Positions 17,825-27,061 are shown, numbered from the stretch's first letter. The stretch is DNA of 64,000 nucleotides from Nitrososphaerota archaeon (GCA_028867035.1 JAGWHB010000004.1:124001-188000); one strand, 5' to 3'. The notes: generated from the letters alone by a model not told the origin. Numbers and translations are program-made.

Positions 17825-18783
17825 CAGCCGACCACCACGTTTGCATCGGCGGGGTCGGCCGCCTTCTCGGCAGCCGGCTTGATGAAATCCTCATAGCTCA
17901 TGTAGTCCCTCCCGTACCCGATGTCGCCGTCTCCCTCGATGGGGTCAACGGACACAATGTGAGGGACCCCGTTCGTCACAGTGGTTTGGGCCGGGTCAGC
18001 GTTGGGATACAGGATGTATAATTCGCCGTTCGTGTCCGCCTGCAGGGTCATCATTGGTATCGCGTTCTGGGGGAAGGCCTGCAGCGAGGCCGGCCCTGCT
18101 ATCGAAAGGCCGTCTGGGACCCTGTAGATGCTCCCATGGCAGGGGCACTCGTACTGCTTGTGCCCGGGGTTAGGATTGTAGTTCGGGCTGCACCATAGGT
18201 GGACGCACACCTTGCTGAAGGCTACGAAGTCTGTCGCCTTCTTGCTGTCGCCTCCCAGTTCGGCGGGGAGCCGGATGAGCTCGAACTTCTGGAAAGTGTC
18301 CGGGTTGTCGGCGTCGACCGCGGGGTCCCCGGAGGTCGGGTAGGTGACGACCCAGTGGCCGTTCGGCGGAAAGGTGGTGAGGTCGTTGATGTTCGCCACC
18401 TTGCCCGCAGCGGCGCCATACTTCGAGGCGCTGTCATCGATGACCGCCTTCTGCAAGAGAGTCCTCTGCGCCGACCCCGACTTCACCGTCGAAGTGAGAA
18501 AATTTCCCCACGGGACGAAGGGGACGATAGATAGGACGGCGCCGATGGCGAAAAGGGCCTTCACGAAGTTCCTCCTCCCCGAGTCCTTCGGCACCGGCCT
18601 GGAGGGGGGCGCCTGCGGAGGGGGGGCGGGTCTGGGGGGCGGTGGAGCGGGCCTCGCAGCTGGAGGGGGAGCGGCCGTCGGCGCTGCGGGTTTGGGAGCC
18701 GGAGCCGGTGGCGCCGCAGGTTTCTTCTCCGCGTCGGATGTGGTCTGCTGGGAGGACCGTGTCTCCTTGTCTTCCTCCACCAT
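17824..18783 (-). CDS. Rieske iron-sulfur protein with long proline/alanine-rich N terminus
   Basis: 319 residues from the ATG at 18783. Residues about 20-65 are a P/A-rich stretch. A twin-arginine-like motif GRRNFVK and one membrane segment (ALFAIGAVLSIVPFVPW) anchor the protein. The Rieske cluster ligands are CVH and CPCH within CVHLWC and CPCHGS, each box with its disulfide cysteine. Partner of the cytochrome b encoded downstream (1-base overlap), transferring electrons from quinol to a small carrier. The proline-rich cytoplasmic extension is unusual. The stop of the TnpB-like gene lies immediately upstream. Confidence 0.95.
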   Translation of the reverse strand: MVEEDKETRSSQQTTSDAEKKPAAPPAPAPKPAAPTAAPPPAARPAPPPPRPAPPPQAPPSRPVPKDSGRRNFVKALFAIGAVLSIVPFVPWGNFLTSTVKSGSAQRTLLQKAVIDDSASKYGAAAGKVANINDLTTFPPNGHWVVTYPTSGDPAVDADNPDTFQKFELIRLPAELGGDSKKATDFVAFSKVCVHLWCSPNYNPNPGHKQYECPCHGSIYRVPDGLSIAGPASLQAFPQNAIPMMTLQADTNGELYILYPNADPAQTTVTNGVPHIVSVDPIEGDGDIGYGRDYMSYEDFIKPAAEKAADPADANVVVG

Positions 18784-18786
18784 CAA

Positions 18787-20426
18787 CTATCCGCGATGGG
18801 GTGCCGAGAGGCGTTTTTTAGGGTTAGTTTTCTGCCTATCATCGCGCATCGATGACCCAGCAGCCACTTTCCCGCCATCCTGGGATGGTGCCGGCTCAAC
18901 CCCATCGCCGGTAGCCTGCGGACTTTCACCGCACTCCCCACCCTTTCGCACCCCTTCATCGCTTTCGCTCAGAGGTGTCATTTCTGAAGTAAGGCGTCCT
19001 GTGAAGACGGCTTCGTTACCAGCGCTCCGCCTCTCCCCCGCGCCGCCTTTCCTTCCAGGTGGCTCCATGCGCGAGTCCGCGTGATGCTGATAACTGTAAA
19101 TGGATGGCCACACGTAGCGCACAGAAACCCTTTCTCTTGGCTTCCTACGCCCCACAATCATCGTAACCGGCTCCTCCAGCCTTTCCCCGTGACCGAAGTA
19201 CCTCCTTCCTATGCAGAGCGCCGCAGCCTCGTGAACCGACAAGCCGTATATCTCCCTGTACTTCGCGTCCCCTATCTTCGAGGTGTAGGCAGGGTTGACT
19301 GTACCAACGGGACACCCTTCCTTCCAGCATCTCGTCAAGAGGTTCTGGACGAACTTCCTCCTGACGAAGGCGTAGATGACCCTGTTAGCCTTCCTGCCAA
19401 AGCTTCTGCTCCCCCTGATGTCAAGGTCCTCGATGGCGAAAGCCTCAGCCCCGTGCTCCCTCGCCCAGACGACTATCTCCGCGACGAGCCGGCTGATGAT
19501 GGAATATCTCTCTTCCCTTCAGCCGCGTACACGAGCCTGTCGTCCCTGAAGAACCTGTGAGCGAGGAGGTTCCCGTCCCTGCCCACCACGGCTGCGGCGA
19601 ACCCTCCCGGGTTGCTGTCTATGGAGCAGACCCTTTCGGGAACCTCGTCTGCAGACGGCAACGCGACCTCGAAGGTCACCTGAACGAGGTATCTCCCGCT
19701 CCTTCTCGCCACCCTCACGGAGTATGCCCTGCCAACCAAAGAACCCATGTATTTCCTGAACCTCTCGTTGACCCTCACGCCGAACCATCTCCTGATGTTC
19801 TTCACGCGATGGACCCTCCCCTTCACCTCCCTCGGCTCGATACTCTCGGGGAAGTTGATACCCACCTTGTCCCTTTCAATCCTGATATTGGCGTTTCCTC
19901 CCTGGTTCGCCTGGCCGATGGAATAGAACTGGTCGTTCCTTGCTTCCTTCCACTCCCGGTTGGATATCTTCCCCTTTGCCCTGTCGACGAAGAGCTTTCT
20001 CGTCCCGAAGACCACCTTCGGTATCGTCCCGTCGGCGATGTGCATATCCAAGAACTTCTTCCTCTTCTCAAGCCTTAACAGCTCTGTCTGTTGTCTTGCG
20101 CTCTTCCGGGGCGACTTCGCCTTCGCGAGCCTCGAACTCGCTTCCTCTATCCTGTCAAGCGTGTCCGATAAGTACATTGTAAGAAGCTCGCGCTGGCTCT
20201 TCAGGGTGGCGTCCGCGTCCCGCGCAGCGTGTTCGCAGTACCTCCAGTTCAGGGCGATGGAGCCGAACGTTTCCAGCTTGTGCGTGGCGCCATTCACGGA
20301 GTGCCCTCGCAGCAGAGCGTTGAAAGCAATCCTCTTTGCAGAGGAGTATCTCGCCATGAGGCCGTCAAGCTCCCGCTTCTCCTCGACCGACGCAAGAACC
20401 TCCCCATACTCGAATGTGAACTGCAT
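18787..20426 (-). pseudogene. Frameshifted TnpB-like (IS605 OrfB-type) gene
   Basis: Two reading frames make one protein. The first (20426 down to about 19507) runs to AEGKRD. The second continues with YSIISRLVAEIVVWAREHGAEAFAIEDLD to the stop at 18787. Adding one base near 19505-19508 joins them. The RuvC-like acidic residues are D in CSIDSNPGG and E in AIEDLD; the third site region reads LSVHEAAALCIGRR, with His where canonical TnpB has Asp. There is no CxxC zinc ribbon, and VNPAYTSKIG marks the divergent 'TnpB-related' branch. No TnpA partner or clear ends are visible. A sequencing error cannot be excluded. Confidence 0.8.
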
Positions 20427-20607
20427 GTCGGTGAATATTAACAGCGAAAGAGAGCCTCTTTCCTAATAAGCCCCAACCATCTACAGATGAGTCGTAATGA
20501 TACGCAAAGATGGACCTGGTATTTAGGCTTCGTCTTGGTCGGGTGAAATGTACCAGAACCCGAAAATACTTAAAACGAGTCTTTGGTCGAGCCAACTCGA
20601 ACCGCCA

Positions 20608-21135
20608 ATGAGCAGCAAGGCTTCTACGATAGTCGGTGCGGTAGTCGCGATACTCATAGTCGGGGCGGTCGCCTCGATAGGATACTACCAAGTGGAAGTA
20701 GCGCCCTTTCAGACGCCAAGTACCACGACCTCGACCAGCGCTTCTGTAAGTTGTCCTTCGTCCGCGTGTGCGAGCGTAAGCATCACGAGCGGGGCCGGAG
20801 TCGCCCCCGCCGGATATACCGCGGGGCAGACCACGACCTTCGGTTTCTCGCCAGACGTGGTGACAGTCGTCATCGGCGTAAACAACACCGTGTTCTGGAC
20901 CAACGACGACTCGGCGCCCCACACCGCGACTTCGAATACCGGAGCCTTCGACTCTGGGAGCAGCGGTCCTCTGACAAGCCAGGGTGGAACCTACCAGTTC
21001 ACCTTTACGACGGCAGGGACCTACTACTACCACTGCTCGTTTCACTCATGGATGCAGGGTAAGGTAATAGTGTTGGCAGGATCTGCGACCGGCGCTTCGA
21101 CGTCGGCGTCCCAGACCAGCACAACATCAACATAG
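20608..21135 (+). CDS. Membrane-anchored blue-copper protein (plastocyanin/halocyanin-like)
   Basis: 175 residues from ATG 20608, chosen because the membrane anchor (TIVGAVVAILIVGAVASIGYY) begins just after it and a TATA-like AATACTTAAAA lies upstream. The Cu ligands are H in APHTA, then C and H in YYHCSFH, and M in SWMQG, the type 1 copper set. A Ser/Thr-rich linker and tail flank the domain. It is exported and probably carries electrons from the cytochrome b/Rieske complex to a terminal oxidase. The TnpB-like gene lies between it and the Rieske gene. Confidence 0.9.
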   Translation: MSSKASTIVGAVVAILIVGAVASIGYYQVEVAPFQTPSTTTSTSASVSCPSSACASVSITSGAGVAPAGYTAGQTTTFGFSPDVVTVVIGVNNTVFWTNDDSAPHTATSNTGAFDSGSSGPLTSQGGTYQFTFTTAGTYYYHCSFHSWMQGKVIVLAGSATGASTSASQTSTTST

Positions 21136-21157
21136 AGGATTCCGTGTCCCCCGTGCC

Positions 21158-22615
21158 GTGAAGAAGGTCACCAGCGGAGCGGACCTTGTCGAGCTCTCGC
21201 GGGATGCTGGCACGGTCAGCCTGGCTCCTAGGGCAGCGTACTTTGCTGAGAGTGAAGAAGACGTAGTGTCAGCCATGCGCGACGCGTCGGCTGAGGGATT
21301 GGCTGTGACCGCGAGGGGAGCGGGGACCGGGATCCCGACCCAGTCCGTGGGGCGCGGGGCAATCCTGATCCAGAATCGCAAAGCCATGGAGTTAGGAGAC
21401 GACAGGGTGGCGTGCCAGCCAGGGGTGGTGAAGGCGGAGTTGAACAGGGTTCTCCTTCCGACCGGGAGGTGGATGCCCGTCGACACTTCGAGCTACGCAA
21501 GCTGCACCATCGGAGGGATGGTCGCCAATAATTCGTCGGGAGTCAGGACGGTGAAGTACGGTTCCACCATTGATTACGTCAGAGCGTTGCGGATGGTCCG
21601 CGCGGATGGAGTCGTCAGAAGTGTGAGTCAGTTACCCATCGGACAGGCGATGTCCGGTGACGAGACGACTAGGAAGGCGGCCTCGCTCATCATTGAGAAT
21701 CAGAGCGACATACAGCGTGAAAGGCCGAAGGTCACGAAGAACTCCTCAGGATACAGGCTGGAGAGGGTGCTGCATGACGAGATTATAGACCTGCCAAAGC
21801 TATTCGTCGGTTCCGAAGGGACGCTCGGCGTGGTGACCGAGGCGACCCTGGCCACTCTGATCCGTCCCAGGTGGAAGTTCCTCCTCGTGGTCGAATCCTC
21901 CCTTGAGGAATTGGACAAGACAACGGAGGCTTTCAGGAGGCATTCCCCGGCGGCCCTCGAACTCGTCGACAAGACGGTGTTCCGGAAAGTGAACAGGTGG
22001 GGGGAGATATCGAAGTACTCTCGGTCAGAAAGTCAGTACATGATATTCTGCGAGTTCGACGGGGCTGATGAGGACCGGTCCTCCAAGGAGGAGGAGATCG
22101 CTGCGTCCGACTTGGCTGGCCTCGACCCGCTGGTAATGCAAGGCCTTTCAGAAATCCAGCAGGCCTGGGAGGTCAGGAACGAGACCTTGGCGATCGCTCA
22201 GGAGATCAGGAGGGGCACCAAGGTCCTCGTGCCAGGGGTCGAGGACCTGGTCGTCCCGCCGGCTAGACTCGGAGACCTGGTGAGGCTGCTTGCAGAACAG
22301 CTCGGGAAGCGAGGCCTCGAGTACATCGTCTATGGCCACGCCGGAGACGCCAACCTACACGCGAGGCCGCTCCTTGACCCAGGGGATGCCAAGGACATGA
22401 AGATGGCCGATGACTTGATGGCCGATTGCTTCGAAGCTGTCTGGAGGATGGGTGGGTCTATGTCAGGGGAACACGGGGACGGCATGCTCAGGGCGAAATA
22501 CTTGGAGGGGCAGTACCCACGGACCTACTGGGTCATGCGCGAGCTGAAGGAGCTCTACGACCCCAAGGGGATACTCAACCCGGGGGTCAAGATCGCCTGG
22601 CGACTGCCGCCCTAG
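21158..22615 (+). CDS. FAD-linked oxidase (GlcD / D-lactate dehydrogenase family)
   Basis: 485 residues from GTG. The PCMH-type FAD domain shows TARGAGTGIPTQSVGRGAILI, NNSSGVRTVKYGSTIDYVR and GSEGTLGVVTEATLAT. The C-terminal FAD-oxidase domain shows YGHAGDANLHARPLLD and GSMSGEHGDGMLRAKYLE. The family oxidises D-2-hydroxy acids such as D-lactate or glycolate and passes electrons to quinone or another carrier. No iron-sulfur GlcF partner is adjacent. Substrate is not determinable here. Its 3' end overlaps the convergent DUF99 gene by 29 bases. Confidence 0.92.
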   Translation: MKKVTSGADLVELSRDAGTVSLAPRAAYFAESEEDVVSAMRDASAEGLAVTARGAGTGIPTQSVGRGAILIQNRKAMELGDDRVACQPGVVKAELNRVLLPTGRWMPVDTSSYASCTIGGMVANNSSGVRTVKYGSTIDYVRALRMVRADGVVRSVSQLPIGQAMSGDETTRKAASLIIENQSDIQRERPKVTKNSSGYRLERVLHDEIIDLPKLFVGSEGTLGVVTEATLATLIRPRWKFLLVVESSLEELDKTTEAFRRHSPAALELVDKTVFRKVNRWGEISKYSRSESQYMIFCEFDGADEDRSSKEEEIAASDLAGLDPLVMQGLSEIQQAWEVRNETLAIAQEIRRGTKVLVPGVEDLVVPPARLGDLVRLLAEQLGKRGLEYIVYGHAGDANLHARPLLDPGDAKDMKMADDLMADCFEAVWRMGGSMSGEHGDGMLRAKYLEGQYPRTYWVMRELKELYDPKGILNPGVKIAWRLPP

Positions 22616-23159
22616 CAAAGAGCTTCGCGACCCGGAGAGGCTCGGGCGTGGAGCCCTGAAGCGTGAACGCGTCGAGTATTGGCTTGACATCGTCCTTCTC
22701 GAGGCCAGAGGTCCTGACAAAGACGCGCTTGCCTGTGTGCAGCTTGACACCGGTCCTTCTGCCCAGCTTCCGATAGGCTTCGAGCTTCTCGTCGGCCCCC
22801 TGGGGGAAGTGTCTCCTTATCGACGTCTCTATCCCTGTGGTCTCCTTGTACGTCAGGCAGATCACCGGGAGCTTGACCTTCTGCGAAAGGCCGTCGACGT
22901 CGATGATATTGTAGAGGCTTAGTATGGCCCCAGAGACCATGATCAAGTTCACATCGTTGCGCCGGAGCTTCCTGAACAGGGCGGCTATCGAATTCGTCGC
23001 GTCGTCCCCGCCGACCTTTGTCTTCCCAAGGGCGACGCCGTCGATTACGGAGTCACTTCTCATCACCACGCCCGCAATGACCGACCCTTTCTGACCCTGC
23101 CTGAAGCTCTCCGCCACGCCGAGGGCTCGTATCCCCGGCTTGTTCAGATGCAAACGCAA
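22587..23159 (-). CDS. DUF99 protein (endonuclease V-like fold)
   Basis: 190 residues matching the archaeal DUF99/COG1628 family: IRALGVAESF at the start, then SVIDGVALGKTKVGGDDATNSIAALFRKLRRNDVNLIMVSGAILSLYNIIDVDGL and LPVICLTYKETTG. The family is related to endonuclease V, but its biochemical role is not settled. The gene is divergent from the PPC-domain gene and convergent with the FAD oxidase. Confidence 0.88.
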   Translation of the reverse strand: MRLHLNKPGIRALGVAESFRQGQKGSVIAGVVMRSDSVIDGVALGKTKVGGDDATNSIAALFRKLRRNDVNLIMVSGAILSLYNIIDVDGLSQKVKLPVICLTYKETTGIETSIRRHFPQGADEKLEAYRKLGRRTGVKLHTGKRVFVRTSGLEKDDVKPILDAFTLQGSTPEPLRVAKLFARAAVARRS

Positions 23160-23192
23160 CGAAGATCGGTTTCAACGATGCTCCAGTTGAGC

Positions 23193-23200
23193 CTTTTAAC
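23193..23200 (+). promoter_or_regulatory. TATA-like box for the PPC-domain gene
   Basis: CTTTTAAC centred 26 bases before the GTG at 23223, the spacing of a leaderless archaeal transcript. This supports GTG 23223 as the start over upstream codons. Confidence 0.45.
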
Positions 23201-23222
23201 TCGTAAGGCGAAGCGGGGAGGA

Positions 23223-23624
23223 GTGGCCAAGCTCTACAGCCTGAAGCGGGAGGCAAGGATTCCCGAGGACATCGTGTCCATTACGGTGAGGGAGAAGGTC
23301 GCCACAGCCAAGGTCGAAGCCATAGGAGGAGTGAACAGGCTGAGGCTGGCGTACTTCAACCATCAAACGAAGAAGTACGAAGAGCACGACTACAGCGAGT
23401 TCCTGGAGGTGGCGGGCCTCATCGGGAACATCACCCTAAAGGACGGGAAACAGTTTCTACACGTCCACGGGACCTTCGGCAGAAGGGACCTGAGCGTGAT
23501 CGCAGGGCACGTGGTTTCGGCCACGGTGTTCCCCCTCTTGGAGGTCTCGATTACGCCCATGAGGAACAAGGCGATTCGGAAGTTCGATGACGAGATAGGC
23601 TTGAACGTCATCTACAGGTCCTAG
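23223..23624 (+). CDS. PPC-domain (DUF296) protein
   Basis: 133 residues from GTG 23223; a longer frame opens at 23148. The core HVHGTFGRRDLSVIAGHVVSATVFPLLEVSI is the plant/prokaryote conserved (PPC, AF0104-like) domain, whose histidines (HVHG and AGH) can bind zinc. Bacterial and archaeal members form trimers of unclear function; some eukaryotic ones bind AT-rich DNA. The start LYSLKREARIPEDIVSITVREKV fits the first strands of that fold. Confidence 0.85.
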   Translation: MAKLYSLKREARIPEDIVSITVREKVATAKVEAIGGVNRLRLAYFNHQTKKYEEHDYSEFLEVAGLIGNITLKDGKQFLHVHGTFGRRDLSVIAGHVVSATVFPLLEVSITPMRNKAIRKFDDEIGLNVIYRS

Positions 23625-23656
23625 CCGAAGCACCCCCGAAAGGGGCGGCCACCCCA

Positions 23657-23929
23657 CTATCCTTTCTCGACTTTGGTCACACTCTCGGTCCACTTGTGGT
23701 GGCAACTTTTGCACTCGAATGTCACGTCGAATTTTTCCACTTCGATTGGGACGTCTTCGAAGGTGGCCCCCGCGGGGATTACCCTCGAGTCCCTGCCCCC
23801 TCGAGCCAAGATGACGATGTCGTGGGTGATCCGCTCGGTGTGCTCTTCCGTGTCGACCAGCTTCTTGCTTTGGAGCCTTACCGTAAACCGCCTGCCGCAG
23901 GCAGGGCACCTCCGCAGGAATTCTCTCAT
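23657..23929 (-). CDS. Small zinc-ribbon protein of unknown function
   Basis: 90 residues with two cysteine pairs, CPACG at residues 8-12 and CKSCHHKW at about 73-80, able to form one zinc ribbon around a beta-rich middle. The layout resembles small archaeal transcription- or translation-linked ribbon proteins, but I recognise no named family. A TTATAG element lies about 34 bases before the ATG. It is convergent with the PPC-domain gene. Confidence 0.8.
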   Translation of the reverse strand: MREFLRRCPACGRRFTVRLQSKKLVDTEEHTERITHDIVILARGGRDSRVIPAGATFEDVPIEVEKFDVTFECKSCHHKWTESVTKVEKG

Positions 23930-24138
23930 TCGTTCGGCCTACATTTGGCCGGTCCAGCCTATAAGTGACACGAAGCCCGACACATCTCGCGGAGGAAGGA
24001 AGTCGGTCGATGGCTTGGGCAGATTTGAGTGGAGCTCAGTCTAATGCCTTCAGGACATCTGGACCTTCCCGTAACTCTGTTACATCACAGCTCCGGTCTC
24101 GACGCCTTCTCTTCGGATATAAGCAGTCTCAGCGTACG

Positions 24139-25074
24139 CTAGCGGCCAGACAAGGGCAGGTCGAGTATCGTTATCAGCCCCGGCCGAGCTCTCCCGACCC
24201 GCTCGACGGCGTGCACCACCATGGCGACGGTCGCCGAGTCTCCGAAGACCCCCTTTTCGAACCGCACCTTGATGCTAGGGTCCCCGGTGACCTCTATGAC
24301 GTCGAAGTCCGCAGAGGTGGTGGTCATTTCCAGGTCGAGGCGGATCTGGCATGCTCCGGCCTTCCCCTCTGCGAACTGCCTGACCCCCATCACATAATCC
24401 TCGGAGCCTAGCACGGGGAAGACGCCCTGGCTGATGCCTTCGAGCTCCTTACCAAGGGAGAGTGCCACGAGGTGGGCCGACTCGACTAGGCCGATGTGCC
24501 CCAACTTGCCTTCGGCCAGCTCCTTGTCGAACTTGGCCCTGGTGTGGCCGACTCCCACTTTGCTCTGCAACTGCTGGCGCCGGCGGGAGACGTCGACGCT
24601 CCTGACTATGTGTATCCGGGTCGGGTTCTTCGAAGCGGACGCGATCACCGCAGGGACCCAGTCCATGACGAAACCCGGGTTGACCCCCACCCCTACGAGT
24701 GTCACCCCCTTCTCCTTGGCGAGGGCGTCGAGCTTGCTGGCCTCGTCCGCGCCTGCATGTCTTGGGAAAGCCATCTCCTCCGACGTTGTCACTACGTCGA
24801 GCCCTCCCGAAAGGAGCCCCGCGATGTCCTCGACAATGTCTTCGACCCGTGAGAGGGCCGCGTAGACCCCTACGTCTGCGTCAGCCAGGTGCGCCTGCTG
24901 GATGGACTGTTGAACCCTCACACCCAGGGGGAGACCAGTGAGCTCAGCGATAGTCCTACCTACCTTGGCGGGGTCCGAGTCTACGACCCCTACGACTTCG
25001 TGCCCTCTCTCATGCAGGTGCTTGAGTATCTCCGTCCCGATGGCGCCCATCCCGCAAAGGATGACCTTGGCCAC
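24139..25074 (-). CDS. NAD(P)-dependent reductase, dihydrodipicolinate-reductase-like
   Basis: 311 residues from GTG 25074, preceded by TTATTAATT at 25098-25106 (28 bases), a good leaderless promoter. The Rossmann motif is KVILCGMGAIGTEILKHLHERGHEVVGVVDSD. GLDVVTTSEEM and VGVGVNPGFVMDWVP resemble the DapB-like branch that includes 2,4-diaminopentanoate dehydrogenase and related amine dehydrogenases. It is not an ordinary lysine-pathway DapB. The actual substrate is unknown. The nuclease-like gene lies just upstream on the same strand. Confidence 0.82.
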   Translation of the reverse strand: MAKVILCGMGAIGTEILKHLHERGHEVVGVVDSDPAKVGRTIAELTGLPLGVRVQQSIQQAHLADADVGVYAALSRVEDIVEDIAGLLSGGLDVVTTSEEMAFPRHAGADEASKLDALAKEKGVTLVGVGVNPGFVMDWVPAVIASASKNPTRIHIVRSVDVSRRRQQLQSKVGVGHTRAKFDKELAEGKLGHIGLVESAHLVALSLGKELEGISQGVFPVLGSEDYVMGVRQFAEGKAGACQIRLDLEMTTTSADFDVIEVTGDPSIKVRFEKGVFGDSATVAMVVHAVERVGRARPGLITILDLPLSGR

Positions 25075-25097
25075 GACAGGGCGACCCGGCCCCGGTC

Positions 25098-25106
25098 TTA
25101 TTAATT
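25098..25106 (-). promoter_or_regulatory. TATA-like box for the DapB-like reductase gene
   Basis: TTATTAATT on the displayed strand, AATTAATAA on the coding strand, centred about 28 bases upstream of the GTG start at 25074. It overlaps the in-frame upstream extension of the gene, arguing that the extension is untranslated. Confidence 0.45.
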
Positions 25107-25124
25107 GGAGCCATCGGCCACGCT

Positions 25125-25724
25125 TCACTTGAGTTCCAGGAGCCCCGTGTACGATTCGAGCGACGCGAGGAAATCCCTGAGGGCCCTGATGGGGACGATC
25201 GCCACGCCCCCCACGAACTTCCCTTCCGGCTCGGACAGGCTAAGGATGACGGATGCTATAGGGCGAGAGTCTGACGTCTTCCGCCTGAGTAACCCGCTCC
25301 GCTTCAACTGTGCCTCAGCGATCCTCTGGAGCCATGACGGCCCAGGCTCTCGCAGGTAGTGCTTGCAGTCAACGCACAGGACAGTCGAGAACCCTGAGGC
25401 GACCACGTCTATCTGTGCCCTCGGCCTGGTCAGGACCAGGTTCTCCTTGACCTGATATCCCGAGGCGCGGAAGAGCGCTCCTGCAAGGCGCTCGAAGTCC
25501 TGCCAGGAAAGCGCTCTGGACACTTCGTCAACTTGGAAATTGAGCTTGAGGAGCAGATACGCTGCGCACACCTGGGAAAGATATCCGCTCTCGGAGAGCC
25601 CGAGCTCCATCCCTGCCTTCCGGAGCTCTTCCTCCGCTTCCGCTCTGTCCATCTTCCTTCTCAGGACGCCGATGAGCTGCTCTCCTGGTCGCAACACGAC
25701 CCCTGTGGGAGCCGCATGGCGCAC
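25125..25724 (-). CDS. PD-(D/E)xK nuclease-like protein (Mrr/archaeal type)
   Basis: 199 residues. The C-terminal half reads SWQDFERLAGALFRASGYQVKENLVLTRPRAQIDVVASGFSTVLCVDCKHYL, with a nuclease core E-x(n)-D-x(n)-C-K (active-site D in QIDVVA and K in DCKHY). This is the pattern of Mrr-like restriction endonucleases and Holliday-junction-resolvase-like folds. The N-terminal 60 residues are helical and charged. It could be a repair nuclease or a methyl-directed restriction enzyme; no methyltransferase is nearby, which favours repair. It ends just upstream of the reductase gene. Confidence 0.75.
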   Translation of the reverse strand: MRHAAPTGVVLRPGEQLIGVLRRKMDRAEAEEELRKAGMELGLSESGYLSQVCAAYLLLKLNFQVDEVSRALSWQDFERLAGALFRASGYQVKENLVLTRPRAQIDVVASGFSTVLCVDCKHYLREPGPSWLQRIAEAQLKRSGLLRRKTSDSRPIASVILSLSEPEGKFVGGVAIVPIRALRDFLASLESYTGLLELK

Positions 25725-25780
25725 TTAAGGACCTGCGTTATACTGGCTCGAACTTTTACGGCATCAGTGAAAGTGTCTCG

Positions 25781-26101
25781 TCACTTCGCCGTTCTCAGGG
25801 AGATGGCCGCGTAGATCGCGTACCCCTGACTGGTTATCTTGTAGTAGTGCTCCCTCGAACCAGAATCGCTGGTTGATACCAGACCCAATTCCCTGAGTTC
25901 TATCAGGGCCCTGCTTACGTGGCTGATGTGCTTGCTTTCCATCGACGCCAGTTCGGTCGGTGTGTGAGGACTAGAGGCGAGCCTCTCCAATAGCTTTGAC
26001 CTGACTGCGCTCCCCTTCACCAAGGTCACCGCGGCTGGACTACTGGCCGTCAACTGACCCCAACGAACAGCGCGTTTCTCTGTTATAACGATTTTTACCA
26101 T
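25781..26101 (-). CDS. Winged-helix transcriptional regulator
   Basis: 106 residues. The core is VRSKLLERLASSPHTPTELASMESKHISHVSRALIELRELGLVSTSDSGSREHYYKITSQGYAIYAAI, a MarR/ArsR-like winged helix with a Y/R-rich wing. There is no separate ligand domain. It stands alone between the nuclease gene and a membrane-protein gene; its target is not evident. Confidence 0.82.
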   Translation of the reverse strand: MVKIVITEKRAVRWGQLTASSPAAVTLVKGSAVRSKLLERLASSPHTPTELASMESKHISHVSRALIELRELGLVSTSDSGSREHYYKITSQGYAIYAAISLRTAK

Positions 26102-26155
26102 CTCCCCGAATGAGGCGGTGCCGGGACCACCATGGGCTGATACCTCCCCTGGTGG

Positions 26156-27061
26156 TCACTCGACGAGCCTGACGGCGCCGGAAAGGTCGGACTGGGCCTC
26201 GAATTCGGTCGCCAGGACGTACGAGTCGTAAACGGTTATCAGGCGGGCCTTGAGGTAGCCCTCCTTCACGTTGGCGTATTGGTCCTGCGCCACCGAAGAA
26301 CTCCCGAACTCGAGTACCCTCCCTATTATGACCTGGGACCCTGAGTCGTCGACCACGGTCAGGGTTTCGTTGGCAAGAGGAAGGACTCCGGGGAACCGCT
26401 GGATGCCGAGGGCGAGATGGCCGGTGCCATTTGCGACGTAGAGCATCTGTCGCACGTCTAGCCTCGAGATGAGCGAGTTAGAGGGATTAACCAACAGACA
26501 TTCCATCAGAGCTGCCTTGGCGGCCGTGTTGCCTTCGGCGAAAGCGACACCCCTGTCGGCAGGGATTATTGCGAGCCAGCCGAATAGGATCTGCCCGTTC
26601 TCGCCGTCGCGCACGTAATACATCGAGTCGGCGCCGACCTGGGTCGCAGTATTGTTCACTCGAGCGAATGCGTTGGTAAAGTTGCTGAACGCCGCCTGGT
26701 TCACGAAGGCGAAGGCAATGCTCTCGTTCGGCGAAGAGAAGGAGACTGTCATCACGGAGTCTATGGCCGCGGGCTTCAGGGTCAGCTTCAGGTCGACTAT
26801 GTTGAGGAGCGTCCTGTACTGCGTGGGGTACGACGAATTATATTGCCTGATGGCGGTGTAGTTCTCAAAGCCGAAGAGCTGGGTGTCAGCGGGGACGTAC
26901 CTGCCCCAAACGGCGCTGTACTGGGGGATCGTCGTGGGGAGGGATTTCACCGGGATCCCTGGCCTGAAGAAGATGACCCCGAAGAAAAGTGACAACAGGA
27001 TTGCGACCGTGATGGTGAAGCCCAGTACGATGGGTTTCCTGCTCTCCTTCTTTCTCCGCAA
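26156..27061 (-). CDS. Secreted protein with one N-terminal membrane anchor (unknown)
   Basis: 301 residues: a basic leader MRRKKESRK, one membrane helix (VLGFTITVAILLSLFFGVIFF) and an exported domain of about 265 residues with several N-x-S/T sites for glycosylation. No catalytic motif is visible. It is divergent from a small membrane protein gene at 27124. I do not recognise the family. Confidence 0.72.
   Translation of the reverse strand: MRRKKESRKPIVLGFTITVAILLSLFFGVIFFRPGIPVKSLPTTIPQYSAVWGRYVPADTQLFGFENYTAIRQYNSSYPTQYRTLLNIVDLKLTLKPAAIDSVMTVSFSSPNESIAFAFVNQAAFSNFTNAFARVNNTATQVGADSMYYVRDGENGQILFGWLAIIPADRGVAFAEGNTAAKAALMECLLVNPSNSLISRLDVRQMLYVANGTGHLALGIQRFPGVLPLANETLTVVDDSGSQVIIGRVLEFGSSSVAQDQYANVKEGYLKARLITVYDSYVLATEFEAQSDLSGAVRLVE

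Noticed and set aside
24000-24138. Possible tRNA or regulatory RNA in the gap before the DapB-like gene
   Set aside because: No cloverleaf arms or conserved loop could be formed; only a TATA-like GGATATAAG was seen.
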